64,000 nucleotides of DNA. Origin: Chryseolinea serpens (lineage in GTDB: Bacteria > Bacteroidota > Bacteroidia > Cytophagales > Cyclobacteriaceae). The position numbers and the translations under genes were made by a program. Shown one piece after another: positions 1 through 7,570 of this stretch. Each line of letters begins with the position of its first letter. Position 1 is the first letter of the stretch. Location of the stretch: positions 840,686-904,685 of the forward strand of contig NZ_FQWQ01000003.1 of the NCBI RefSeq assembly GCF_900129725.1, read 5' to 3'. The notes below the pieces were generated by a model, which did no database searches, was not told where the DNA came from, and was given only the letters and a program-made list of their open reading frames with translations.

Positions 1-189
1 CGTCAGAATTTCTTTGTTCAGAATCTTGGCTTCCCCCACCATCAGCAGCCGCAGGTCGGCGATGATATAGTCGGCCAGGGCTTTGTCAGAAATAGTATCC
101 CCCTCGATGTCGAGGCGAAAATCTTCCCCCTTGATGTTGCCACCATTGGTGAAATAAATCTCAAAATCAAATTTTACGCGTCTATCCAT
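1..189 (-). CDS. Hypothetical protein, partial (C-terminus beyond the window)
   Basis: The complement of 1-189 is open from an ATG at 189 for 63 codons and runs off the left edge. The visible part begins MDRRVKFDFEIYFTNGG and continues with alternating beta-like and acidic stretches; there is no signal peptide. A short cytoplasmic protein or domain is plausible. I do not recognise the family with certainty. The downstream partner, which might reveal its role, is outside the window. Confidence 0.6.
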   Translation of the reverse strand, partial: MDRRVKFDFEIYFTNGGNIKGEDFRLDIEGDTISDKALADYIIADLRLLMVGEAKILNKEILT

Positions 190-271
190 GTCCACAGAAC
201 GAACAGGATCGCTTCAGGGTTGTTAGACAAAGGATGGAATTTGAAAAGAAAAATGTGACACACCCGCCACA

Positions 272-314
272 CGCCGTTGTTGGAGCGCCGTTGTTGGAGT
301 TCTTCTCCAACAAC
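272..314. repeat. TTCTT-loop hairpin repeat, copy A (GGAG stem variant)
   Basis: 290-314 is a perfect 10-bp stem (GTTGTTGGAG / CTCCAACAAC) around the loop TTCTT. A second left arm (CGCCGTTGTTGGAG) lies just upstream at 272-285. Compared with the other copies (GGTG/CACC), both arms have changed together, so the stem stays perfectly paired. Confidence 0.85.
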
Positions 315-381
315 ACCAGCTTCGTCACTCATTCCCAATACCAGCCAACGATACGTATCTTTACATCATAAACACACCACC

Positions 382-600
382 ATGAGCCAGGCATTTGTCA
401 GAGAAGGCGACGAACAATCGTTGTCGGAGATCGACCCAACCCTAAACGCCCTCATCCGTTTCCTCACCCTCGAGAACGGCGGCATACGCGTCTACGAAAA
501 ACGCGCCAACACCGACGCCGCCGGCAACACCTTACACACCATGAGCAACGGCCTCACCTACGGCAAAGACCAAAACGGCCGCTGGGAAATAAAGCAGTAG
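382..600 (+). CDS. Small hypothetical protein (72 aa)
   Basis: Start chosen at ATG 382 (MSQAFVREGDEQSLSEIDPT). The reading frame is open further upstream, but that part translates hairpin repeat copy A and is unlikely to be coding. The product is soluble and charged, with no signal peptide or membrane segment. The C-terminal half (NGLTYGKDQNGRWEIKQ) looks like a small beta-strand module. Family and function are not recognised. A TATCTTTA box at 356-363 resembles a Bacteroidota -7 element, but no good -33 partner is seen. Confidence 0.55.
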   Translation: MSQAFVREGDEQSLSEIDPTLNALIRFLTLENGGIRVYEKRANTDAAGNTLHTMSNGLTYGKDQNGRWEIKQ

Positions 601-619
601 CCACCACTCATCCGTCCCA

Positions 620-647
620 GCATAGTCTCCTGTCTCAGGGACTATGC
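620..647. repeat. GCATAGTC hairpin, single copy
   Basis: A 28-bp imperfect palindrome with arms GCATAGTC and GACTATGC. It lies between the end of the 382-600 gene and the end of the acidic-repeat gene. It belongs to the same family as the array at 1545-1716, so copies lie on both sides of the acidic-repeat gene. It could act as a bidirectional terminator for the two convergent genes. Confidence 0.75.
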
Positions 648-669
648 GTCCCCTTACCCACACGCACGA

Positions 670-1452
670 CTACTCATCCGCACGACTTCCTTTCGATTTA
701 CTCTTCTCCTTCTTAGCTGGCTTATACTTTTCTTTGGTATCGGATTTGTCCTTTTGCTTGTCTTTGTCTTTGTCTTTGACCTTGGTCTTATCCTTAGTCT
801 TTTCCTTAATCTTATCCTTATCCTTATCCTTGTCTTTATCCTTATCAGCCGATGAATTCAACTCGTCTTGTAAGATGGCTTCGTCATCATCATGATCATC
901 CCAATCGAAGCGATCATTATCCAGGTCAACGTCTACATCAACATCCATGTCGACATCAACTTCCACGGGTTCAACATCGATATCCACTTCCTCGATATCA
1001 ACTTCTACAGGCTCAACATCGATATCCATTTCCTCGACATCAACTTCAACGGGTTCAACATCAACGTCAATATCCTCGATATCAACTTCCACAGGTTCAA
1101 CATCAACGTCGATATCCTCGATATCAACCTCTACTGGCTCAACATCAATGTCCAGGTCTTCCAGCTCCTCCTCCATCGATTCCATGGCCAGTTCAATACT
1201 CGATTCAACCTCGTTTTCGATCTCCGCCTCGTCTATGTCAATATCAATATCCCATTCATTTGATCGGGTAGATACTTTCCTCAGACCCCTTGACCGGTCT
1301 GACTCGTCAGTAGGCTCATCTGTTTTGATCTTTTCTTTTTCAGGCTTCTTTTCCTGCTTTGCAGGTGCGGGGCCGACAGCCTGCGAAAAACCAGGCACAG
1401 CGATCATAAAAATCATCGCGAAAGCGACAAGGAAGCGGCTAAAAGGGCTCAT
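670..1452 (-). CDS. Secreted acidic 14-residue-repeat protein with Lys/Asp-rich tail
   Basis: 260 aa. Residues 1-24 form a signal peptide (MSPFSRFLVAFAMIFMIAVP, then GFSQA). Residues 66-190 are almost entirely Asp, Glu, Val and Ile. They contain a 14-residue repeat beginning EPVEV at residues 105, 119, 133, 147 and 161, encoded by 42-nt tandem repeats. Residues 203-256 are alternating Lys/Asp (KDKDKDKDK and variants), giving a polyampholyte tail. The alternating hydrophobic/acidic pattern (DIDVDV) suggests beta strands or a Ca2+-binding surface, but no catalytic domain is present. An envelope or extracellular role is inferred only from the signal peptide. Repeat number may vary between strains. 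The opposite strand is also open because of the low complexity; the signal peptide favours this strand. Confidence 0.75.
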   Translation of the reverse strand: MSPFSRFLVAFAMIFMIAVPGFSQAVGPAPAKQEKKPEKEKIKTDEPTDESDRSRGLRKVSTRSNEWDIDIDIDEAEIENEVESSIELAMESMEEELEDLDIDVEPVEVDIEDIDVDVEPVEVDIEDIDVDVEPVEVDVEEMDIDVEPVEVDIEEVDIDVEPVEVDVDMDVDVDVDLDNDRFDWDDHDDDEAILQDELNSSADKDKDKDKDKDKIKEKTKDKTKVKDKDKDKQKDKSDTKEKYKPAKKEKSKSKGSRADE

Positions 1453-1544
1453 AGCGAATTGGGAGTTTGGTACATAGCTACAATACCATCACTTTTAAAG
1501 AAGGTTACAGCGGCTGCCGACATATTCTTCCCAGCCAGCACGTC

Positions 1545-1716
1545 AGCACAGCACCCCCGTCTCAGGACCATGCGATCCCGGGGTAGCATAGTCTCCTGTC
1601 TCAGGGACTATGCGATCTCGTGGTAGCATAGTCCCCTGCCTCAGTGACTATGCGTTCTCCGCGGCAGCCTGGTCTCCTGCCTCAAGGTATGCGTTCTCCA
1701 GGGACTATGCGTTCTC
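1545..1716. repeat. 40-bp tandem hairpin array (GCATAGTC family)
   Basis: Four to five tandem units with a 40-bp period. The two best are the palindromes at 1586-1613 and 1626-1653 (arms GCATAGTC / GACTATGC); degenerate units flank them at about 1545-1574 and 1666-1716. There are no spacers and the units are too uniform for CRISPR. The last unit supplies the final codons and the stop codon (1705-1707) of the next minus-strand gene. Confidence 0.8.
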
Positions 1717-2100
1717 ATCCAACCACTTCTCCGCCTCCTCCGCGCTCCTGAAATTCTTCTTCGGAAACTGCGTAGTCTTCGCCACCGCATCCAACTGCAT
1801 CTCCGCCACATCATCTTTCACGAGCTCGGCCACTTTCCTGACACCGCCCTTCAACAACGTCGCCTGGGCCTGCTCATGAAGCTTGCGCACTTCCTGGGGA
1901 TGGGTTTTCATTTCACGCGCATCGGTCAGCAACGTGAAACCACTTTTTAATTTTGAAACGGCCTTGGTCCAGTCCGGCAAATAGTCGGGCACCACTTCCG
2001 GACTTCTCCAGAAACCAACGATGGTCAAATAGGCCCGGTTCTTTTCCGGTGACACGGCGATCTTGTACTGCTTGCTTTCGCGAATGATAGTGAGGGACAT
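1705..2100 (-). CDS. STAS/SpoIIAA-like domain protein
   Basis: 131 aa from ATG 2100. A single small alpha/beta domain is predicted. The N-terminal strands (YKIAVSPEKNRAYLTIVGFW), the 'GFTLLTDAREM' strand-turn and the helical C-terminus resemble the STAS/SEC14-like (SpoIIAA-like) family found in many Bacteroidota. No phosphorylatable Ser motif is obvious. It is soluble and cytoplasmic. Oddity: the last residues (ENA) and the stop lie inside the 40-bp repeat array, so the array has fixed the C-terminus. The family call is by fold pattern only. Confidence 0.65.
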   Translation of the reverse strand: MSLTIIRESKQYKIAVSPEKNRAYLTIVGFWRSPEVVPDYLPDWTKAVSKLKSGFTLLTDAREMKTHPQEVRKLHEQAQATLLKGGVRKVAELVKDDVAEMQLDAVAKTTQFPKKNFRSAEEAEKWLDENA

Positions 2101-2244
2101 ACAGAGGGTATTTGAAGTAACGCAAAGCTATTTGAAACCACGCAAATTCCCAAGAAGGCCCTCGCTCCAAAATTTCTTTTGCCTTTTGTTGTGACTTGCT
2201 TCGTGTAAGAGAATTATGAGGGGTGTTATCTAAACGTTAAAGCC

Positions 2245-3060
2245 ATGAAAGCAATTTGTTTTTCCCTGGCCGTCGTCACCTTGATGGCGTGTCATCCCCG
2301 TAGTGAAAAAGAACAAGAAAGTAAGGTTACGTATTCTGATTTGATCGTGGCAGCCGCAGATGAAGCTCCGGGGGCGCAGAATTATCTCACCCCACCCGCA
2401 GAAACCGATCGTAAACTCATCCGCGAGGCGCGACTGGAGATGGACGTTGCCTCGCTAAAAAATATCAGCGATTCCGTGAGCGTGCTCTTGCGCCAATACC
2501 AAGCCTATGCCTCCAACGAAGCGCAGGAAAATCAAAGGTATGATCTTCGAAAGACCATGACCATCCGCGTCGGCGAAGCGCAGTTTGAGCCCATGATGAA
2601 ACGACTGGAAACCTTGGCCACGCGCATCGTCGAACGGTCGGTCACCACGCAGGATGTCACCATGGAATACACCGACCTCCAGGCGCGTCTTCGCTCCAAA
2701 AAAGAATTGGAGGTCCGCTATCACGAAATACTCAAGCAAGCCAAGACCGTAAAAGACATGCTTGCCATCGAGGAACAGTTGGGCACGACCCGCGAAGAGA
2801 TCGAATCCATGGAAGCACGCTTCAAGCGCATGACCAACCTCACCACCTACTGCACGCTCGACGTTGTTTTCATTCAGCGCCTGCAAGCCCCGCCAACGGG
2901 CTTCGCCCAGGAGTTTAGTGTAGCCTTGAGAAACGGCTGGCGCAGCGTCATGAACGCCGTGCTGGCGTGTGTCAGCGTTTGGCCGTGGGCGTTCGTAGGC
3001 TTTGCGGTCATAGGTTTTGTGATCCGTTTCCGCAAACGGCGGATGGCCCAGGTTGGGTGA
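2245..3060 (+). CDS. DUF4349-family lipoprotein
   Basis: 271 aa. The N-terminus is a lipoprotein signal with the lipidated Cys at residue 16 (VVTLMAC). Residues about 50-225 match the DUF4349 pattern: a beta strand, then long amphipathic helices including VEYTDL-like 'TMEYTDLQARLRSKKELEVR' and a coiled-coil stretch 'LAIEEQLGTTREEIESMEAR'. A transmembrane helix at about 235-258 is followed by a basic tail (RFRKRR). The protein is therefore anchored at both ends, with the coiled coil outside the cytoplasm. DUF4349 proteins are common in Bacteroidota and their biochemical role is unknown. The gene appears monocistronic, followed about 200 bp later by a tonB-like gene. Confidence 0.85.
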   Translation: MKAICFSLAVVTLMACHPRSEKEQESKVTYSDLIVAAADEAPGAQNYLTPPAETDRKLIREARLEMDVASLKNISDSVSVLLRQYQAYASNEAQENQRYDLRKTMTIRVGEAQFEPMMKRLETLATRIVERSVTTQDVTMEYTDLQARLRSKKELEVRYHEILKQAKTVKDMLAIEEQLGTTREEIESMEARFKRMTNLTTYCTLDVVFIQRLQAPPTGFAQEFSVALRNGWRSVMNAVLACVSVWPWAFVGFAVIGFVIRFRKRRMAQVG

Positions 3061-3215
3061 AAATAAATTCTGATAAACCCCGTGACTTTTCCGTGACGCC
3101 GAACTTATAGGGGAAACAAGCTTCTAAGAATCACACTCTAATTGCCCGTGACAACACACAAATGGCAAAGCCGGTAGCGAAAAACGACCCGGACAGGAAC
3201 GACTTTGCCCCTGAT

Positions 3216-3265
3216 GTTCGTCGCGAAAACATATAGTTCATGTTCAACCTAAACCGTCTGTTTTT
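3216..3265 (+). promoter_or_regulatory. Conserved leader of first TonB paralogue
   Basis: The about 45 bp before the start codon (TCGCGAAAACAT..., ...CCTAAACCG.CTGT) are nearly repeated before the second paralogue at 4191-4239. Non-coding conservation right up to both ATGs indicates that the gene duplicated with its 5' untranslated region, and possibly retained a shared control element. Confidence 0.5.
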
Positions 3266-4051
3266 ATGAGAAACGAAAATGCAGAAGTTCCCAGCATGGA
3301 TGATCTGGTATTTGAAAACCGGAACAAAGAATACGGCGCCTACGTCATCCGTAAAGCCTACTACGACAATGTTCACAAGGCCCTGTTATATGTCATGGTC
3401 TTCTTCGCCGGCGTCATGCTGCTGACAATATTCTATCCGGGCGAGCCCCTGATCAAGGTGCCGGAAGTCGCCAAGAAAATCATTCAATTCAATATTCTTC
3501 CAACCATAGAAGCACCCCGTCCGGCGGCTCCTAGTGCTCCGGTGCGGCGAGCGGCCTCGCACGTAGCCCCCACGGTAACAACGGCCGTTGTCCCCGAGGA
3601 AATCACTCCGCCGGCAACGGACACAAACACGGGTGTGCCGGATGGCGCCGTCGATGGTGTGGCACCCATGGAAGGTACGGGACCTGCGACTGCCGAACCC
3701 GTTGTAGCCACGCCTGTGGAAACAGCACCTAAAGGACCGCTTGACATCGCTGAAGTCATGCCGCAATACAAAGGTGGCTTGCAAGCCATGGCAAGATTTG
3801 TGCAAAGAAATTTGAAGTATCCCGCCGTGGCACGGCGCATGGAGACGGAAGGCTTAGTTTACGTAAGCTTTATCATCGACACCAATGGCCGTGTCATCGA
3901 GGCCAAGGCAATAAAAGGCATCAGCAAGGAATGTGACGAAGAAGCCGTTCGCATGGTATCCGCCATGTCCGACTGGCTCGCCGGCCGCCAAGGCGGCGTA
4001 CCCGTCATGGTCCGCATGGTACTGCCCATCCGATTTCAATTGAATCGATAA
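3266..4051 (+). CDS. Energy transducer TonB family protein (paralogue 1)
   Basis: 261 aa. The cytoplasmic N-terminus has the Bacteroidota TonB signature 'FENRNKEYGAYVIRKAY' (residues 16-32). A transmembrane helix at about 38-58 follows, then an Ala/Pro/Val/Thr-rich periplasmic linker (about 80-160) and a TonB C-terminal domain (about 167-261, including NLKYPAVARRM and VYVSFIIDTNGRV). TonB proteins pass proton-motive force from ExbB/ExbD to outer-membrane receptors; no exbBD genes are in the window. The gene is followed by a paralogue of identical length with a similar leader. The linker contains runs of Ala-Pro and Pro-Val, as usual for spanning the periplasm. Confidence 0.9.
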   Translation: MRNENAEVPSMDDLVFENRNKEYGAYVIRKAYYDNVHKALLYVMVFFAGVMLLTIFYPGEPLIKVPEVAKKIIQFNILPTIEAPRPAAPSAPVRRAASHVAPTVTTAVVPEEITPPATDTNTGVPDGAVDGVAPMEGTGPATAEPVVATPVETAPKGPLDIAEVMPQYKGGLQAMARFVQRNLKYPAVARRMETEGLVYVSFIIDTNGRVIEAKAIKGISKECDEEAVRMVSAMSDWLAGRQGGVPVMVRMVLPIRFQLNR

Positions 4052-4190
4052 CCCCATCAGGCTTCCCCTGTGCGCCTTGCCTACCGCATCCCCGTTGTAT
4101 AGGCCATCTCCGTTGGTTCGGCGCACAGGGGCAAGATTGAGTTGACCGGGCTGGTGAAGTACACCAACCCCGGCAAACTCTGTCCGCTAC

Positions 4191-4239
4191 TTTCGTTGCG
4201 AAAACATTTACTCCCCGTTCATCCTAAACCGACTGTCTT
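4191..4239 (+). promoter_or_regulatory. Conserved leader of second TonB paralogue
   Basis: Matches the leader at 3216-3265 (GCGAAAACAT, GTTCA.CCTAAACCG). See the first copy for interpretation. Confidence 0.5.
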
Positions 4240-5025
4240 ATGAGAATCGAAAATGCAGAAATACAAAGCATGAATGACCTCGTCTTTGAAAACCGGAACA
4301 AAGCCTACGGTGCCTACTCCATCCGACAGGCCTACGCCAACAATGTTCAAAAAGCGTTGTTATTTGTGCTCGCCGCTCTCGCCGCCGCCCTGATCGTTAC
4401 GCTCTTTTTTCACGGCGAGCCCATGCTGGTAGACACGAAGCCCAACACGGGCATTGTATGGAATGATTTCCCGCAATTCAAATTAACACCACAGAAACGC
4501 GCTCCATCAGCGCCGGTGCGTCGCGCACAAAGCAACGTGGCACCTACCGTATCAACGCACCGCGACCCCGAGGAAGTAAAGGAACAACAAACCGACGCCA
4601 CTTCAGGAACTGCAGATGGCCCGCTCGTTGGCGAGGAACCCACAGACCCGGGAGCCATAGAAACAAAGACCGAGGTCGTTTCAATAGCTCCCCCGGAAAC
4701 ACATTCCGACCCGCTCACTTGGGTCAAGGCCATGCCCCAATTCGATGGCGGCCCGGAGGCCCTGGCGAGATACATGCGCAAAAACCTGAAGTATCCCGCC
4801 ATCGCGCGCCGCATGACGGTTGAAGGTGCCGTGTTCGTCAGCTTCGTCGTCAACACCGATGGTCGTGTCATCGATGTGAAAGTTATCAAGGGCATCATGA
4901 AAGAGTGCGACGAAGAAGCGGTACGGGTCGTGCAGAACATGCCGCCATGGATCGCCGGCCACCAAGACAACACACCCGTCATGGTCCGCATGGTGTTACC
5001 CATCCGGTTCCAGTTGAGTCATTAA
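4240..5025 (+). CDS. Energy transducer TonB family protein (paralogue 2)
   Basis: 261 aa, the same length and domain order as the upstream paralogue: N-terminal 'FENRNKAYGAYSIRQAY', a transmembrane helix at about 38-58, a Pro/Thr/Glu linker and a C-terminal TonB domain (NLKYPAIARRM, VFVSFVVNTDGRV). The ends are strongly conserved between the two and the linker has diverged, as expected for a tandem duplication in which only the anchor and the receptor-contact domain are constrained. The pair may serve different TonB-dependent receptors. A TTCTT-loop hairpin lies 15 bp past the stop and may terminate transcription. Confidence 0.9.
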   Translation: MRIENAEIQSMNDLVFENRNKAYGAYSIRQAYANNVQKALLFVLAALAAALIVTLFFHGEPMLVDTKPNTGIVWNDFPQFKLTPQKRAPSAPVRRAQSNVAPTVSTHRDPEEVKEQQTDATSGTADGPLVGEEPTDPGAIETKTEVVSIAPPETHSDPLTWVKAMPQFDGGPEALARYMRKNLKYPAIARRMTVEGAVFVSFVVNTDGRVIDVKVIKGIMKECDEEAVRVVQNMPPWIAGHQDNTPVMVRMVLPIRFQLSH

Positions 5026-5037
5026 TCCCACCCTACG

Positions 5038-5192
5038 CCGTTGTTGGTGTTCTTCACCAACAACATTTGATGGCAACGTACATTGACCGAACCAAATCAA
5101 TATTCGGGCAGGAATTGGATAACTACTGCCGTTCTCTTCCATCAACAATGATTCGCCGCATCTGTTGTTGGTGAAGAACACCAACAACGGCG
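5038..5192. repeat. Inverted pair of TTCTT-loop hairpins (copies B and C)
   Basis: Copy B at 5040-5064 (forward) and copy C at 5164-5188 (reverse) are the same perfect 10-bp stem with loop TTCTT. About 100 bp of unique sequence lies between them. The flank after the hairpin (CAGATGCGGCGAA, reading copy C on the minus strand) is shared with the copies at 5984, 6239 and the degenerate copy near 12994, so the unit is larger than the hairpin. The pair sits between the tonB-like gene and a convergent minus-strand gene. Confidence 0.8.
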
Positions 5193-5250
5193 GGTGGAGA
5201 TCATCTCCGTTGGCGCACAAGGGCAAGATGAATACCTGCTTTCTAAAGGT

Positions 5251-5610
5251 TCACTCTTTGGAAGGCGGGTTTCCTTTTTCTTTCAAGAACTCTTCCAGGT
5301 AGTGAAAGAGAAGATCCCAGGCTTTCTGCTCGTCGTCGTTTGCCAACGCAAGCACATGAGCGGTCCAAATAACATTGGATCCCCGCTGCACTTTCTTGCC
5401 CAGCCACCGCGATATTTCCCGGTTCCCTTCTTCGCCCGGACCCCACGCCAGGCCCGTGATAAAGCCCTCCATATAAAGCCTCAAATTGTTGAAGTTCACC
5501 GGATGAAAATACATTCCCGGCCGCTCCTTCATATGCGGAACCACCTCCGCCAGAATTTCATACGCATGCTTATTTTCCATAGGGATTCGCGAAAAAACAT
5601 TAACCTTCAT
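5251..5610 (-). CDS. Hypothetical soluble protein, translationally coupled to the gene before it
   Basis: 119 aa from ATG 5610. This start is preferred because it overlaps the stop of the upstream minus-strand gene as ATGA (5607-5610), the usual layout of coupled genes; a start at 5655 is possible but would overlap by 49 bp. The product (MKVNVFSRIPMENKHAYEIL...) is rich in Trp, Glu and Lys, has no signal peptide and is mostly helical in its second half. The family is not recognised. The coupling suggests that it works with the small membrane protein encoded upstream. Confidence 0.65.
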   Translation of the reverse strand: MKVNVFSRIPMENKHAYEILAEVVPHMKERPGMYFHPVNFNNLRLYMEGFITGLAWGPGEEGNREISRWLGKKVQRGSNVIWTAHVLALANDDEQKAWDLLFHYLEEFLKEKGNPPSKE

Positions 5611-5939
5611 TTCTTTCCAAATCGATTTCTTAAGGCATAATAACCAATAATGCATGCCATGGTGGGTACACCAACAACCAGTAAATTGATCGTGGCCAAA
5701 TTGTCGAGCAACGGCAGCGAATCGACTATGCTAAACGTCAGTACGATAGCGAACAGACAGATGGTCGCAAGTATTAGTGTGCCGATTCTATTCAGGGGCG
5801 CGCCAAGCACCACAACAGCAAGCACAATAACCGTCAATAACCCCAAGAACAAAGGTATCAACCCCTCTTCATGATCGGCATAGGCCGGCGTAGGTTGCGC
5901 TAGAAAAGCTAGCGCAAGAACATAGTGGAGTTTCTTCAT
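5607..5939 (-). CDS. Small membrane protein with signal peptide (110 aa)
   Basis: Start chosen at ATG 5939 (MKKLHYVLALAFLAQPTPAYA), which gives a clean signal peptide. The frame upstream translates a hairpin repeat and is not credible. After a short acidic segment (DHEEG) there are three hydrophobic helices: about residues 27-47, 52-72 and 80-100. It ends in a basic tail (RNRFGKK). The family is not recognised. It is first in a two-gene unit with an ATGA overlap into the next gene. Hairpin copy D lies about 45 bp upstream of the start. Confidence 0.65.
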   Translation of the reverse strand: MKKLHYVLALAFLAQPTPAYADHEEGLIPLFLGLLTVIVLAVVVLGAPLNRIGTLILATICLFAIVLTFSIVDSLPLLDNLATINLLVVGVPTMACIIGYYALRNRFGKK

Positions 5940-5960
5940 TCGCCAATTTAATAAAATCCC

Positions 5961-6008
5961 GCCGTTGTCGGTGTTCTCCCGCCGTTGTTGGTGTTCTTCA
6001 CCAACAAC
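5961..6008. repeat. TTCTT-loop hairpin repeat, copy D
   Basis: The perfect stem-loop at 5984-6008 is preceded by a partial extra left arm (GCCGTTGTCGGTGTTC, 5961-5976). It is followed by the shared flank AGACGCGGCGAAAG.CATTGTTGACAG, which recurs after copy E. Confidence 0.85.
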
Positions 6009-6057
6009 AGACGCGGCGAAAGTCATTGTTGACAGTGCCGAAACAGCAGTGCCCCAT

Positions 6058-6150
6058 GCGGCCCCCCCTCGTACCTCGGGGCCGGGCTATTCGTTCCAAG
6101 TCCGTCCACGCACGACCCACCCACTACGGGCTTTCCACTACTATCCCTGG
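6058..6150. repeat. Possible degenerate palindromic element
   Basis: GC-rich stretch with GGGCCGGGCTATTCGTTCCA in one half and GGGCTTTCCACTACTATCCC in the other. This layout (GGGCTATTCG...TCC, then GGGCTTTCCAC...TATCCC) resembles dispersed palindromic elements I associate with Bacteroidota genomes. No reading frame here is credible. Confidence 0.35.
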
Positions 6151-6217
6151 CCGGGCCACCGCCAAACACGTGCCCAATCACAAACCCTCACCAGCCGCAC
6201 AACCAACACCAGCTACC

Positions 6218-6263
6218 CCGTTGTTGGTGTCCCACGCCGTTGTTGGTGTTCTTCACCAACAAC
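6218..6263. repeat. TTCTT-loop hairpin repeat, copy E
   Basis: Perfect stem-loop at 6239-6263 with a partial extra left arm (CCGTTGTTGGTGTCC, 6218-6232). It is followed by AGACGCGACGAGGGGCATTG and then TTGACAGCGCCGAATAGCAAC, very similar to the flank of copy D about 255 bp upstream. The interval 5940-6461 holds only copies D and E and the degenerate element between them. Confidence 0.85.
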
Positions 6264-6461
6264 AGACGCGACGAGGGGCATTGTTGACAGCGCCGAATAG
6301 CAACAAAAAACTTCATGAATTAAGAGTCCAAAGAAGGGGAACACAAGTTAGATAAAGTGCCTCCATACCGGTATCGTTTTCGAGGATAACGGTGTACTGA
6401 AGCATGTTGTTGATGATTTAACTTTTTTTCTGATCTTGCATCCTCCAACGAAAACGTTATC

Positions 6462-7547
6462 ATGCAAACGCCATCCATCAAGGTACTGTTCGCCATCCTC
6501 ATCGCAGTGACTATTATTTTGGCAGGCTGCGGCCAAAAAGAAAAGGCCGAACGGCTCGCCCGTTTGCAGAAAGCCGATTCGACCATCACCGCGCTTCATG
6601 AATTGAAATACCTCTATCGGAATATATATTCGGGCATGTTGCACTGGGTATACACACAAACGGACACCCGCAGCAAAGATGCCCTCCGCAGCAGCACACA
6701 AATTGATTATGTGGTGTTGAAAGGTCAGTGGCAACATAAGTATGGCGATGTGAAGGAGGACGTCGGCTTTGTGGAGATGGACACGCTGGTCGATCTGGCA
6801 GCAAGCGCGATGGGTACGGTGTTGTCGTTCGAGGACTATGAAGATGATATGAAAATGGCCGAAGCCATCGCGTTCAGCGAAAGGGCCGGCGCCGTTTTTG
6901 ATGCATTGGAATTGCGCTACAACGACATCTTGTCAAGACAGGACTCGCTCTTTGAAGCGCAGACTGCGGGTAACGACGATGCCGATGTGCAAGCGATTGT
7001 TAACCGTCATAAACGGATGCGCAGCTACTATCAGGCCGAAGGCATGGCCTGGGAAATTCACACCCGGACACTGAGCTGGCTCTATCGCCCCGAAGACTTT
7101 CGATCGAAAGAGGCCCTTAAAAAAGACCTCGATGTCGAACTACCGGCTTTGTTGTCAACGCTACGCCAACGATTGGGATTAGAAGGTGAGCATGCCTCCC
7201 AAGCTTCCCTGCTAGCGGCCAGGCTGGACACGTTAGCCATGGTTTCCAAACAGACCATCGTTGCCAATCTGCAGTCGAAAGAGAACTATGACGACCCCCT
7301 CACCCTGCTGCTCGCCGAGGATGCATACGAAACCTACATGAATCCTGCCTATCAGGAGGCTACACAATACCTAGCGCACATCCGCGAACAAATTCAAAAT
7401 CCAAGCACTCCTTCAAACGATCAAGCAACCCCGGGCCGGACCACGGAAGCAGAAATGGAAGCACTCAGGCGAATCGTGGAAGAACAGAACGCCTACATCA
7501 AAGAACTGGAAGAAGAAAATAAGAAACTGAGATCGGCTGACCGGTAG
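6462..7547 (+). CDS. Lipoprotein with coiled-coil C-terminus, function unknown
   Basis: 361 aa. The signal peptide ends in a lipobox (ILAGC, Cys at residue 23). The remainder is almost wholly helical with two similar halves: each has a 'LxWxY' motif (HWVYTQTDTRSKDALRSS near residue 62 and LSWLYRPEDFRSKEALKKD near 205), followed by a TM-free helical bundle. This implies an internal duplication of about 140 residues. Residues about 328-358 are a heptad coiled coil (EMEALRRIVEEQNAYIKEL). The family is not recognised. The protein is anchored in the envelope, and the coiled coil suggests oligomers or a partner. It stands alone, between repeat clusters. Confidence 0.75.
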   Translation: MQTPSIKVLFAILIAVTIILAGCGQKEKAERLARLQKADSTITALHELKYLYRNIYSGMLHWVYTQTDTRSKDALRSSTQIDYVVLKGQWQHKYGDVKEDVGFVEMDTLVDLAASAMGTVLSFEDYEDDMKMAEAIAFSERAGAVFDALELRYNDILSRQDSLFEAQTAGNDDADVQAIVNRHKRMRSYYQAEGMAWEIHTRTLSWLYRPEDFRSKEALKKDLDVELPALLSTLRQRLGLEGEHASQASLLAARLDTLAMVSKQTIVANLQSKENYDDPLTLLLAEDAYETYMNPAYQEATQYLAHIREQIQNPSTPSNDQATPGRTTEAEMEALRRIVEEQNAYIKELEEENKKLRSADR

Positions 7548-7570
7548 CTGTCCGCCGTTCCGCCATTGTC

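Noticed and set aside
852-1477. Three plus-strand frames opposite the acidic-repeat gene
   Set aside because: They are low-complexity mirrors of the Asp/Val repeats (Ser/Thr-, His/Arg- or Asn/Ile-rich) without start context or domain; the minus strand has the signal peptide.
1545-1716. CRISPR array suspected from 40-bp periodic palindromes
   Set aside because: Units are directly tandem with no variable spacers and degrade toward the ends.
6026-6355. Open frame across hairpin copies D and E
   Set aside because: It translates the repeat (VVGVLHQQ) and Pro/Arg-rich noise; the same peptide appears wherever the hairpin occurs.
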